Assembly: GCA_905235695.1 (NCBI GenBank)
Contig: CAJOMW010000010.1
Coordinates: forward strand, 1-16,049
DNA from: an uncultured Clostridia bacterium
GTDB lineage: Bacteria; Bacillota; Clostridia; Oscillospirales; CAG-382
Direction of reading: 5' to 3'
Length of the DNA stretch: 16,049 nt
Shown: positions 9,033 to 14,894 of the stretch, one piece after another
Layout: every line of letters starts with the position of its first letter
Position numbering within the stretch: the stretch's first letter is position 1
The notes under the pieces: generated by a model
Told to the model about the DNA's origin: nothing
Databases searched by the model: none
Seen by the model: the letters and a program-made list of their open reading frames with translations, nothing else
Made by a program: the position numbers and the translations under genes

Positions 9033-9329
9033 ATGCAAAAATCAATGCCTTATAAAATTTTAGCCTATATTCCGTTCCTGTTCATAGTCAGTCTCCTGTC
9101 GGAATACAAGAGTCTGCCGTCGGTGCGGTTTCACTGCGGTCAGGGCATGCTTGTGACTGCGCTTTTTATAATATCGGGCATATTCGGGTGGCTTCCGCTT
9201 GTTGGCTGGATAATCTCGGCGGTGTGCGGCGTTGCGTGGATAGTATACATGATAATCGGCATAGTACACGTACTCGGAGACAGAGACGACGAGCTTCCGC
9301 TTATCGGAAAATACGCTTTTTTCAGATAA
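9033..9329 (+). CDS. Small DUF4870/Tic20-like integral membrane protein
   Basis: This 98-residue protein is mostly hydrophobic, with segments at about 7-22, 37-55 and 57-77, so two or three membrane helices are likely. The motif RFHCGQG (about 31-37) between the first and second hydrophobic stretches, and the GWLPLVGWI segment, resemble the DUF4870/Tic20-like family of small bacterial membrane proteins, whose function is unknown. The ATG at 9033 is chosen because AAAGGAG lies seven bases upstream; the longer open frame starting at 8832 overlaps htpG and precedes the promoter. It is the first gene of an operon with the hydrolase at 9339: the gap is nine bases and the next ribosome binding site overlaps this stop codon. 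Confidence 0.8.
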   Translation: MQKSMPYKILAYIPFLFIVSLLSEYKSLPSVRFHCGQGMLVTALFIISGIFGWLPLVGWIISAVCGVAWIVYMIIGIVHVLGDRDDELPLIGKYAFFR

Positions 9330-9338
9330 GGAGATCAA

Positions 9339-10496
9339 ATGAAAAAGATAGACCAAAACAAGCTGAACGACTCCCTATCAGCTCTCATCGAGGAAGAAAT
9401 TTCAAAAGCGCATCTTGCAGGTGCGGCCGTTATTGTAAAGCAGAGCGGCAAAACGGTGTGCGAGCTGCGTCTCGGCTCGAAGAATTCCGATACCGGCGAG
9501 CCGCTTGCAGAGCGCACCATGTTCCGCATTGCCTCCATGACAAAGCCGGTCACCGGGGTTGCCTGCCTTATAGGTCTGCAAAAGGGCTGGTTTGACCTGC
9601 ACGACAAGCTCTCCGACTATCTTCCCATATTCTCGGATATGTACGTAGGGCGCATGGAAGGTGGGAAAGTCGTCCCCGATCACAAGGCGAAGAACGACAT
9701 TTACATATACCAGCTGCTCTCTCACTGCAGCGGACTGCTCGCCTCGGACACCATCGGCGCCTTTCAGGAGGATCACACGCCCCTGTCCGCATACGCCTCG
9801 CAGGCGGCAATGGTCGAATACTGCGCATCGCAGACCTATCTGTCCTTTGAGCCGGGCGAATGCACCTCATACAGCGGATACGCTGCGTTTGATGCGCTCG
9901 CACTTATAATCGAGCAAAAGAGCGGCATGAAATACGCCGACTTTGTAAACCAATACATCTTCCGTCCGCTCGGTCTTAGAGACCTCACGTTCAATCCAAC
10001 CGACGAGCAGTGGCAGCGCTTTTCGGCTATGCACGACAAGGCGGACTGCCCGTGCACGGTAACGGTGAACATGGGACGGCACACGTACGAGCAGTTTCCG
10101 CTCGGGTACACCTGCGCCGGAGCGTCGCTATCCGGGACGATAGAGGACTATTCGGTCTTTGCGGAAATGCTGAGGCGCGGCGGAGAATACGAGGGAGTGC
10201 GCATATTTGACGAAAAGCTGCTCAGCCTCATGCGAACGCCGTACGTTCCCGACGGCACTCCCGGACGCGACGTATATGATTCATGGGGACTCGGAGTCAG
10301 GGTAGCGGTACACAACCCCGTGCTTCCGGAAGGAGCATTCGGCTGGAGCGGAGCGTACGGAACGCATTTCTGGGTGGACACGGAGAACGAGATAAGCGCA
10401 GTATTTATGAAAAACAACCGCTGGTATGACAGCCACGGCGGCGGAGAGACCGGAAAGATGGTCGAGAGGGCGGTTATGGAAGCGATGGAGGGTTAG
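9339..10496 (+). CDS. Serine hydrolase of the beta-lactamase/PBP-like family (esterase-type)
   Basis: This 385-residue protein has the beta-lactamase (class C-like, Pfam Beta-lactamase) fold signature. The nucleophile motif is SMTK at 66-69, with LLSHCSGL at 126-133, a second-motif region YSGY at 178-181, and GWSGAYGTHFWVD at 335-347, which covers the third-motif strand. The usual Tyr-x-Asn is replaced by Tyr-Ser-Gly, as in esterase or peptidase members rather than true beta-lactamases. There is no signal peptide, so it is probably cytoplasmic. The substrate is unknown; esterase or D-amino-acid peptidase activity is possible, and antibiotic resistance cannot be inferred. The ribosome binding site AAGGAG overlaps the stop of the upstream membrane-protein gene, so the two are probably co-translated. 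Confidence 0.85.
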   Translation: MKKIDQNKLNDSLSALIEEEISKAHLAGAAVIVKQSGKTVCELRLGSKNSDTGEPLAERTMFRIASMTKPVTGVACLIGLQKGWFDLHDKLSDYLPIFSDMYVGRMEGGKVVPDHKAKNDIYIYQLLSHCSGLLASDTIGAFQEDHTPLSAYASQAAMVEYCASQTYLSFEPGECTSYSGYAAFDALALIIEQKSGMKYADFVNQYIFRPLGLRDLTFNPTDEQWQRFSAMHDKADCPCTVTVNMGRHTYEQFPLGYTCAGASLSGTIEDYSVFAEMLRRGGEYEGVRIFDEKLLSLMRTPYVPDGTPGRDVYDSWGLGVRVAVHNPVLPEGAFGWSGAYGTHFWVDTENEISAVFMKNNRWYDSHGGGETGKMVERAVMEAMEG

Positions 10497-10633
10497 CAAG
10501 GCCTGCACAAATACGGTAAAATATTTGCCTTAGTTTCCATACCGTAAATATTATGTCATTGTATGCAAAATTGATGGCACCCCACTGAAAAAAGATAGGG
10601 GTTGTAGCAAAATTCGCAGATTGCACAAAAAGT

Positions 10634-10655
10634 GGGACAGCACACAGGCTGTCCC
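10634..10655 (-). terminator. Possible terminator downstream of the tRNA genes
   Basis: This is an 8-bp perfect stem GGGACAGC/GCTGTCCC with a 6-nt loop. On the minus strand it is followed by ACTTTTTGTG, which is terminator-like and lies downstream of tRNA-His. It is unit 3 of the hairpin array, so termination may not be its only role. Confidence 0.5.
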
Positions 10656-10687
10656 CTATAAATATTTGTTGATATTGCACAAATTAT

Positions 10688-10717
10688 GGGCTGTAACAAT
10701 TCATTTTGCTACAGCCC
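10688..10717 (+). terminator. Possible terminator of the membrane protein/hydrolase operon
   Basis: The stem GGGCTGTA/TACAGCCC, extended by CAA/TTG across a one-base mismatch, is followed on the + strand by GTTTGTTTT. It is the last hairpin before the convergent tRNA-His gene and could stop transcription from the left; on the minus strand the tail is poorer in T. It is unit 4 of the hairpin array. Confidence 0.5.
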
Positions 10718-10725
10718 GTTTGTTT

Positions 10726-10803
10726 TGGGGTGAGTTATCGGATTCGAACCGACGGCCTTCAGGGCCACAACCTGACGCTCTAACCAACTGAGCTAAACCC
10801 ACC
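10726..10803 (-). tRNA. tRNA-His (anticodon GTG)
   Basis: A full cloverleaf can be folded. The anticodon stem TCAGG/CCTGA encloses loop TTGTGGC, with anticodon GTG at 10766-10768. The acceptor carries the extra 5' G (position -1) facing discriminator C73, the identity feature of bacterial tRNA-His, and CCA is encoded (10726-10728). It is the last of three minus-strand tRNA genes. Confidence 0.95.
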
Positions 10804-10867
10804 ATGTAATAAAAGTGAAGAGAAGCGGATCAAAAAACCGCCTTGCGATTTTTCGTTTTTAAAAAAT

Positions 10868-10885
10868 TTTGCCCGAAAGGGCAAA
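10868..10885 (-). terminator. Terminator-like hairpin between tRNA-Arg and tRNA-His
   Basis: A 7-bp stem TTTGCCC/GGGCAAA closes a 4-base loop (GAAA on +, TTTC on -). It starts one base after the CCA of tRNA-Arg. On the minus strand it is followed by ATTTTTT, so it has all parts of an intrinsic terminator. I see no convincing promoter between it and tRNA-His. Confidence 0.6.
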
Positions 10886-10886
10886 G

Positions 10887-10963
10887 TGGCGTGCCTGGAG
10901 GGACTCGAACCCCCGACCTACTGCTTAGAAGGCAGTTGCTCTATCCAGCTGAGCTACAGGCAC
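10887..10963 (-). tRNA. tRNA-Arg (anticodon TCT)
   Basis: Acceptor GTGCCTG pairs with CAGGCAC, the discriminator is G and CCA is encoded (10887-10889). Anticodon stem ACTGC/GCAGT encloses CTTCTAA, with anticodon TCT at 10927-10929, reading AGA (and AGG by wobble). The T loop TTCGAGT is standard. It is the second gene of the tRNA cluster. Confidence 0.96.
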
Positions 10964-11016
10964 ATGGATATAAAAGTGCTTGCCGGACGCCGTCAAAAAA
11001 ACAGCGCCCTAAGCGG

Positions 11017-11090
11017 TGGAGCGGGTGAAGGGAATCGAACCCTCACGACCAGCTTGGAAGGCTGGGATTCTACCATTGAACTACACCCGC
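11017..11090 (-). tRNA. tRNA-Gly (anticodon TCC)
   Basis: Acceptor GCGGGTG pairs with CACCCGC, the discriminator is T and CCA is encoded (11017-11019). Anticodon stem CCAGC/GCTGG encloses CTTCCAA, with anticodon TCC at 11056-11058, reading GGA (and GGG by wobble). It is the promoter-proximal gene of the cluster. Confidence 0.96.
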
Positions 11091-11123
11091 ATATATCGCC
11101 TAACCTCTTTGGCGCTCATATAT

Positions 11124-11150
11124 ATTATCACATAATTTCCCGTTTGTCAA
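11124..11150 (-). promoter_or_regulatory. Promoter of the tRNA cluster
   Basis: On the minus strand a perfect TTGACA (11145-11150) is followed after 15 bases by GATAAT (11124-11129), preceded by TGT as in an extended -10 element. AT-rich runs just upstream could act as an UP element. The predicted start is about 27 bases before tRNA-Gly. The spacer is shorter than the ideal 17. Confidence 0.65.
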
Positions 11151-11230
11151 GATGTTTTTTGAAAAAAAGTTGCTTCTTACGGGCATTATGCGACGCCCTG
11201 CAAGCGCCGCAGGGAAAGGCCTATGGCTTT

Positions 11231-12823
11231 TTAAAAGTCGGCAAGGTCCAAGCCGGGTTTGCTCCCGTTGTCATCGTCAAGCACAAGCTCGAGCTTTACG
11301 TTCATTCCGAGAATTTTGGAGGCACAGCTTTGTATCAGCTCCTGCTTCGACACGTCGTTTTTCAGTGCGTAATGACCGAAGAAATTGAGGCGAAGAAGGA
11401 GCTTATCTCCGGATATAAAGGCCTGTGCGTTGCCTATAAGCGAGCCCGTCGCCATATCCTTGCTCTTTACCTCGTCGAGCAGCTCGCCGAATGCGAGCAT
11501 GGGCACCGGCTCGTCCGATTTTTCGGACCGGGGTGCGGAATGAGCGGCTTTGCCGTCGTCAGACGACGTTTTTTCCGCCTTTGGCGCTTCGGCTTTTATC
11601 TTTTCGGCGGAAGGCGTCTTTACCTCGGCTTTTACAGCTTTGGACGATACGGCGGTATTCAGCGGAGCGGCTGCGCCGCTGCCGACAGACGCTTCGAGCT
11701 CGGACAGTCGTGCCAGCACCGCCTCGGGGCTTGCGTCAAGCCTCGGATCGCAGAGCTTTATTATTGCCGTCTCCATAACCGTTCTTCTCGAAAGTCCGCT
11801 TCTTGCGAGCTTGTTCTGTGCGTTTTCCGTCACCTCTATCGAATACAGCAGTCTCTCCTTCGTAAAGGCGTCCTCTACGTTTCTGAGCGTCTCTATTACG
11901 TCGGAGGTGGTGTCCATGAGGCTGCTGACGTTATTGCTCGCATACTTTATTATAAGGAGATTCCTGAACATTTCGCCGATCTCCGTGCAGAGTACTCCCA
12001 TGTCCTTGCTCGCAGCGTATATTTCGGAGAGTATGCTCAGAGCGCTTGCGCTGTCCTTGTCCGCAATCGCCCGGAGAAGTCTGAGCACAGGCTCGTTTCC
12101 GACAACTCCGAGTGCCGCCGCCGCCTTTTCACGGTCGACGTCCTTCATGCCAACAAAAAGCTCGAGCATTGAGAGTGCGTCTCGCATAGCTCCCGTTGCG
12201 AGTATTGATATAAGGCGCAGTGCATCGTCGTTTATGCCTATGTTTTCAGTGTCCGAGATGTATCTAAGGCGCGGAAGCATATTTTCGGGAGATATGCGGT
12301 GGAAGTCAAAGCGCTTGCAGCGGGAGAGTATCGTCGGAGGTATCTTGCTCAGCTCTGTCGTGGCAAGTATGAATAGGACGTGTGCAGGCGGCTCCTCGAG
12401 CGTCTTGAGGAGTGCGTTGAATGCGCCGTCCGAGAGCATATGCACCTCGTCGATTATGTACACGCGCTTTTTCATCTCGAGCGGCATAAAGCCGACCTTT
12501 TCATTGAGGTCGCGTATATTGTCTACGCCGTTGTTTGAAGCGGCGTCCATTTCAAGTATGTCGAAGGAGTTGTCAAATGCGAGACATGACGGGCAAACGC
12601 CGCACGGGCTTCCGTTTTGCGGATTTTCGCAGTTTACCGCCTTGGCAAGTATTTTTGCGCAGGTGGTCTTTCCCGTGCCCCTCGAGCCGCAGAAAAGATA
12701 GGCGTGCGAGACGGACGAGTGCATAACCTCGCTGCACAGCACCTTGGTTATGTGTTCCTGCCCCACTACGTCCTCGAACACCTTCGGACGCCATTTTCTG
12801 TATAATGCAACGTATTCAGACAT
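11231..12823 (-). CDS. dnaX: DNA polymerase III gamma/tau subunit
   Basis: This 530-residue protein is the ATPase of the clamp loader, which places the sliding clamp on primed DNA and tethers the replicative polymerase. The N-terminal MSEYVALYRKWRP is diagnostic. It has Walker A GSRGTGKT (46-53), zinc-binding cysteines 65, 74, 77 and 80, Walker B with DEVH (125-128), sensor-1-like LATTE (153-157) and SRC (167-169). After the AAA+ and collar domains comes a low-complexity Lys/Ala/Glu/Ser region (about 370-440) and a C-terminal tau-like domain. A GGAGG site lies eight bases before the ATG. It is last in the ecfT-truA-dnaX operon, 57 bases after truA. I see no A-AAA-AAG slippery site in the C-terminal half, so a separate gamma form by frameshifting is not supported. 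Confidence 0.96.
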   Translation of the reverse strand: MSEYVALYRKWRPKVFEDVVGQEHITKVLCSEVMHSSVSHAYLFCGSRGTGKTTCAKILAKAVNCENPQNGSPCGVCPSCLAFDNSFDILEMDAASNNGVDNIRDLNEKVGFMPLEMKKRVYIIDEVHMLSDGAFNALLKTLEEPPAHVLFILATTELSKIPPTILSRCKRFDFHRISPENMLPRLRYISDTENIGINDDALRLISILATGAMRDALSMLELFVGMKDVDREKAAAALGVVGNEPVLRLLRAIADKDSASALSILSEIYAASKDMGVLCTEIGEMFRNLLIIKYASNNVSSLMDTTSDVIETLRNVEDAFTKERLLYSIEVTENAQNKLARSGLSRRTVMETAIIKLCDPRLDASPEAVLARLSELEASVGSGAAAPLNTAVSSKAVKAEVKTPSAEKIKAEAPKAEKTSSDDGKAAHSAPRSEKSDEPVPMLAFGELLDEVKSKDMATGSLIGNAQAFISGDKLLLRLNFFGHYALKNDVSKQELIQSCASKILGMNVKLELVLDDDNGSKPGLDLADF

Positions 12824-12880
12824 CTGTATTCCTCCGTATCAAAAATCGGTGTCTAAGGCACTGCCCTATGCGCCCTTTCG

Positions 12881-13648
12881 TCAATAGAAAACCCTGTTCA
12901 GATAAAGGCCGTGTGCCGGGGCGGTATCTCCGGCTTCCGAGCGGTCTTTTGAATTTATTATTGCGCTTATTCCGCCCTTTTCTATCTTTCCTGCCGAGGC
13001 GAGGATAAATGTGCCGACCATTATTCGCACCATGTTGTACAAAAAGCCGTCGGCGCAGACGTATATCTCGACAAGGTCTCCGCTCCGCACGGTTTTAAAA
13101 TATTCGACGGTTCTGACCGTATCGTCCGTTATCTTCGAGCCCTTTGACATGAACGCCGTAAAATCATGCGTTCCGGCGAATTCCTCGCCGACAAAGTCCA
13201 GCTCTCTTTCGTTTATTTTATAGGGAAAATTCCAGGCGAGTCCGCAGAGAAACGGGTTCTCATAAGGCGCATTCCATATTTTGTACACGTACTCCTTTTT
13301 CACGCAGGAATACCTTGCGTGAAATGACGGCTCCTTATACTCTGCGCTCTTGACGGCGATGCCCGTCCCGTGAAGCCTTGAGTTGAGCGCACGTGCGAGC
13401 CGCTCCGGCTCGATGCCGACGTTTTCCGCACTCAGATGGCAGACGTAGTTGTTTGCGTGTACTCCGGAGTCCGTTCTCGAGCAGCCGCACAGATCCGGGC
13501 GGAATCCGAGCGTCATCTCGAGCGCATCCTGCATTGTCTGTTGAACGCTTACCGCATTCTTCTGCACCTGCCAGCCGCAGAAATTGCTTCCGTTATATGT
13601 GATTGTCAACGCTATCTTAGGATATTCCGGAATTTTGACCGAGTACAT
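12881..13648 (-). CDS. truA: tRNA pseudouridine(38-40) synthase TruA
   Basis: This 255-residue protein has the normal TruA length. The enzyme converts uridines 38-40 of the tRNA anticodon stem-loop to pseudouridine. The catalytic motif SRTDSGVHA (58-65 region) contains nucleophile Asp60. FHARYSCVKKEYVYKI (109-124), GFLYNMVRIMVGT (201-213) and APAHGLYL (243-250) are further family motifs. The ATG at 13648 is preceded by GGGGGA. The gene starts 18 bases after the ecfT stop and precedes dnaX, so the three are probably co-transcribed; ecfT-truA adjacency is common in Firmicutes. Confidence 0.96.
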   Translation of the reverse strand: MYSVKIPEYPKIALTITYNGSNFCGWQVQKNAVSVQQTMQDALEMTLGFRPDLCGCSRTDSGVHANNYVCHLSAENVGIEPERLARALNSRLHGTGIAVKSAEYKEPSFHARYSCVKKEYVYKIWNAPYENPFLCGLAWNFPYKINERELDFVGEEFAGTHDFTAFMSKGSKITDDTVRTVEYFKTVRSGDLVEIYVCADGFLYNMVRIMVGTFILASAGKIEKGGISAIINSKDRSEAGDTAPAHGLYLNRVFY

Positions 13649-13666
13649 CTCATTCCCCCATTCGCA

Positions 13667-14485
13667 TCATATAGCATGCGTAAAGACGAAGTTGAAATAT
13701 ATTATCATCGCAAGGAATGCCGCCATGAAGAGGAGGAACAATACGTCTCTTGCGCTTATCTTCAGTATCTTCATTCTCGTTCTGCCCTCGCCTCCGTGGT
13801 ACAGCCTGCACTCCATTGCGCTTGCAAGCTCGTCGGCGCGTCTGAACGCCGATACGAAAAGCGGTACGAGTATAGGCACGAGCGCCTTTATCCTCTTCAT
13901 CAGACTGCCCGACTCAAAGTCTGCGCCCCTCGCCTTTTGCGCCGAGATTATCTTGTCGGTCTCCTCGAGGAGCGTGGGGATAAATCTGAGGGCTATCGAC
14001 ATCATCATGGAAAACTCATGTACGGGGAGCTTCAGCTTTGAGAGCGGCGAGAGAAGCCGCTCTATTGCGTCGGTGAGCGCAACGGGAGAGGTGGTATACG
14101 TGAGCAGCACGAAGGTCGCAACTATGAGGCAGATTATCCTGAGAGCCATGAGAAATGCATATATGATGCCCTCGGCGTATATCTTTATTACCCAGAACTC
14201 TGCAAGCAGCGTTTCTCCGCTCGTCCAGAGAATGTTTGCTATCATTGTGAATATCAGTATGAACAGCACGGGCTTCAGGCTCTTCAGAATAGTGACGATA
14301 TTTATTCTTGACACCATAACAAGTGCAAATGTCAGCACGGCTATTGCCGCAAAGGCGGCGTAGGTCTTTGCGGTAAAGATAGACACTATTATAAGTATTA
14401 TGGATATTATTTTTATTCTCGGGTCTAATTTGTGTATCAGCGATTTTCCCGGAAAATATTGTCCTAAGGTTATCTCGGAGAGCAT
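13667..14485 (-). CDS. ecfT: ECF transporter transmembrane subunit EcfT
   Basis: This 272-residue integral membrane protein is the coupling component of energy-coupling-factor vitamin/metal importers. It links substrate-binding S proteins to the EcfA1/EcfA2 ATPases. Hydrophobic segments lie near 25-37, 43-60, 72-88, 105-130 and 246-268. The cytoplasmic coupling helix carries the first Ala-Arg-Gly motif at 185-187 (KARGADF). The second, usually also Ala-Arg-Gly, reads Cys-Arg-Leu at 226-228, within AMECRLYHGGEGRTR. The N-terminal YFPGKSLIHKLDPRIKI is typical. The start at 14485 has AAAGGA about nine bases upstream. It heads the ecfT-truA-dnaX operon. The ecfA1/ecfA2 genes that usually precede ecfT are absent here and are presumably elsewhere. 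Confidence 0.93.
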   Translation of the reverse strand: MLSEITLGQYFPGKSLIHKLDPRIKIISIILIIVSIFTAKTYAAFAAIAVLTFALVMVSRINIVTILKSLKPVLFILIFTMIANILWTSGETLLAEFWVIKIYAEGIIYAFLMALRIICLIVATFVLLTYTTSPVALTDAIERLLSPLSKLKLPVHEFSMMMSIALRFIPTLLEETDKIISAQKARGADFESGSLMKRIKALVPILVPLFVSAFRRADELASAMECRLYHGGEGRTRMKILKISARDVLFLLFMAAFLAMIIYFNFVFTHAI

Positions 14486-14543
14486 TTATCTAAGTCCTTT
14501 TCCTTTCGCGCCGGGGATAAAAGTCAAAATTAACTTATTTTAT

Positions 14544-14572
14544 AGTATAACACATATTTTTGAATTATCCAA
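14544..14572 (-). promoter_or_regulatory. Promoter of the ecfT-truA-dnaX operon
   Basis: On the minus strand TATACT (14544-14549) is preceded by TGT, giving an extended -10 element, and by a weak TTGGAT (14567-14572) at 17-base spacing. The predicted start is about 50 bases before the ecfT ATG. No riboswitch-like fold is recognised in this short leader. Confidence 0.6.
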
Positions 14573-14625
14573 TACTTTTTTGAGATTTTTTTGCTCATAT
14601 CAACGCATATTTTTGAAACATGCGC

Positions 14626-14706
14626 CAAAAAGAGGTCCGGTTATCGGACCTCAGGTCGCTGACAAAGTGCAAGTCAGCGGTCTCTTTTTGTGCCGCTATT
14701 TGCGGC
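14626..14706. terminator. Bidirectional terminator-like hairpin cluster
   Basis: Two adjacent hairpins, GGTCCG/CGGACC (14634-14639 with 14645-14650) and CGCTGAC/GTCAGCG (14657-14663 with 14673-14679), are enclosed by a 9-bp outer pairing CAAAAAGAG/CTCTTTTTG (14626-14634 with 14682-14690). The outer arms supply a T run to either strand. A further small hairpin GCCGC/GCGGC lies at 14692-14706. It may back up termination before ecfT, or be part of a structured RNA. Confidence 0.55.
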
Positions 14707-14743
14707 TGAAAAACTTCTTGTGTAAGATGAGAAGCGTTTTTAC

Positions 14744-14848
14744 GTACTTTTCCTGAAAAAGAAAAGTACAATCCGTATTCCCATAAGGTGCTTTTAGCGC
14801 TAGGAAGCGCTTTGGTAGCCGCAACTTTGCTCAGAAAAAATATAAAAA
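14744..14848. repeat. Structured dispersed repeat, copy B
   Basis: This is a diverged second copy of the element at 54-180. It has GTACTTTTC/GAAAAGTAC (14744-14752 with 14761-14769), then the shared ATAAGGTGCTTTT, the hairpin AGCGC/GCGCT (14796-14800 with 14807-14811) followed by TTTGG, then CTCAG and ATATAAAAA. The order of parts is the same as in copy A. It lies 3' of the partial surface-protein gene and abuts that gene's terminator. Confidence 0.6.
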
Positions 14849-14877
14849 CGGCACTTCCGAAAAGCGGAAGTGCCGTT
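14847..14877 (-). terminator. Terminator of the partial surface-protein gene
   Basis: A perfect 13-bp stem AACGGCACTTCCG/CGGAAGTGCCGTT with a 5-nt loop lies 17 bases past the stop at 14895. On the minus strand it is followed by TTTATATTTTTTC. This is a strong intrinsic terminator. Confidence 0.9.
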
Positions 14878-14894
14878 ACTGTCTATAAAGTCGG

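Larger units (their letters stand above)
10504..10725. repeat. Array of four hairpin units led by TGCA(C)AAA
   Basis: The whole gap between the hydrolase stop and tRNA-His is built of four units of about 50-60 bases. They begin at 10504 (TGCACAAATA), 10564 (TGCAAAATTG), 10622 (TGCACAAAAA) and 10676 (TGCACAAATT). Each is followed by a different hairpin: TACGGTA/TACCGTA (512-518 with 540-546), ACCCC/GGGGT (579-583 with 598-602), GGGACAGC/GCTGTCCC (634-641 with 648-655) and GGGCTGTA/TACAGCCC (688-695 with 710-717). (Positions are offsets within 10,000.) An exact 11-base inverted match also links 10603-10613 with 10703-10713. No protein-coding potential is seen. Confidence 0.55.
14486..14894. other. 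409-base non-coding interval between the surface-protein gene and ecfT
   Basis: No convincing gene is seen in either strand. From right to left (minus-strand direction) it holds the terminator of the partial surface-protein gene (14847-14877), dispersed repeat copy B (14744-14848), a cluster of hairpins (14626-14706) and the ecfT promoter (14544-14572). Confidence 0.8.

Noticed and set aside
11196..11214. CCCTGC/GCAGGG hairpin downstream of dnaX as a terminator
   Set aside because: It is a 6-bp stem with no T run following on the minus strand, so it is not convincing as an intrinsic terminator.
10886..12172. Long + strand open frame starting in the tRNA region
   Set aside because: It runs through tRNA-Arg and tRNA-Gly in antisense and then antisense to dnaX. 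The predicted N-terminus (GLEPPT type) is the well-known artefact of translating tRNA genes.
12465..12480. AAAAAG run in dnaX as a programmed frameshift site
   Set aside because: The preceding base is G, so it is not the A-AAA-AAG heptamer. It also lies near residue 118, far too early to make a gamma-like product.
11550..12701. 383-codon + strand open frame inside dnaX
   Set aside because: It is fully antisense to a gene with strong family motifs. The Ser/Ala-rich composition is what antisense translation gives.
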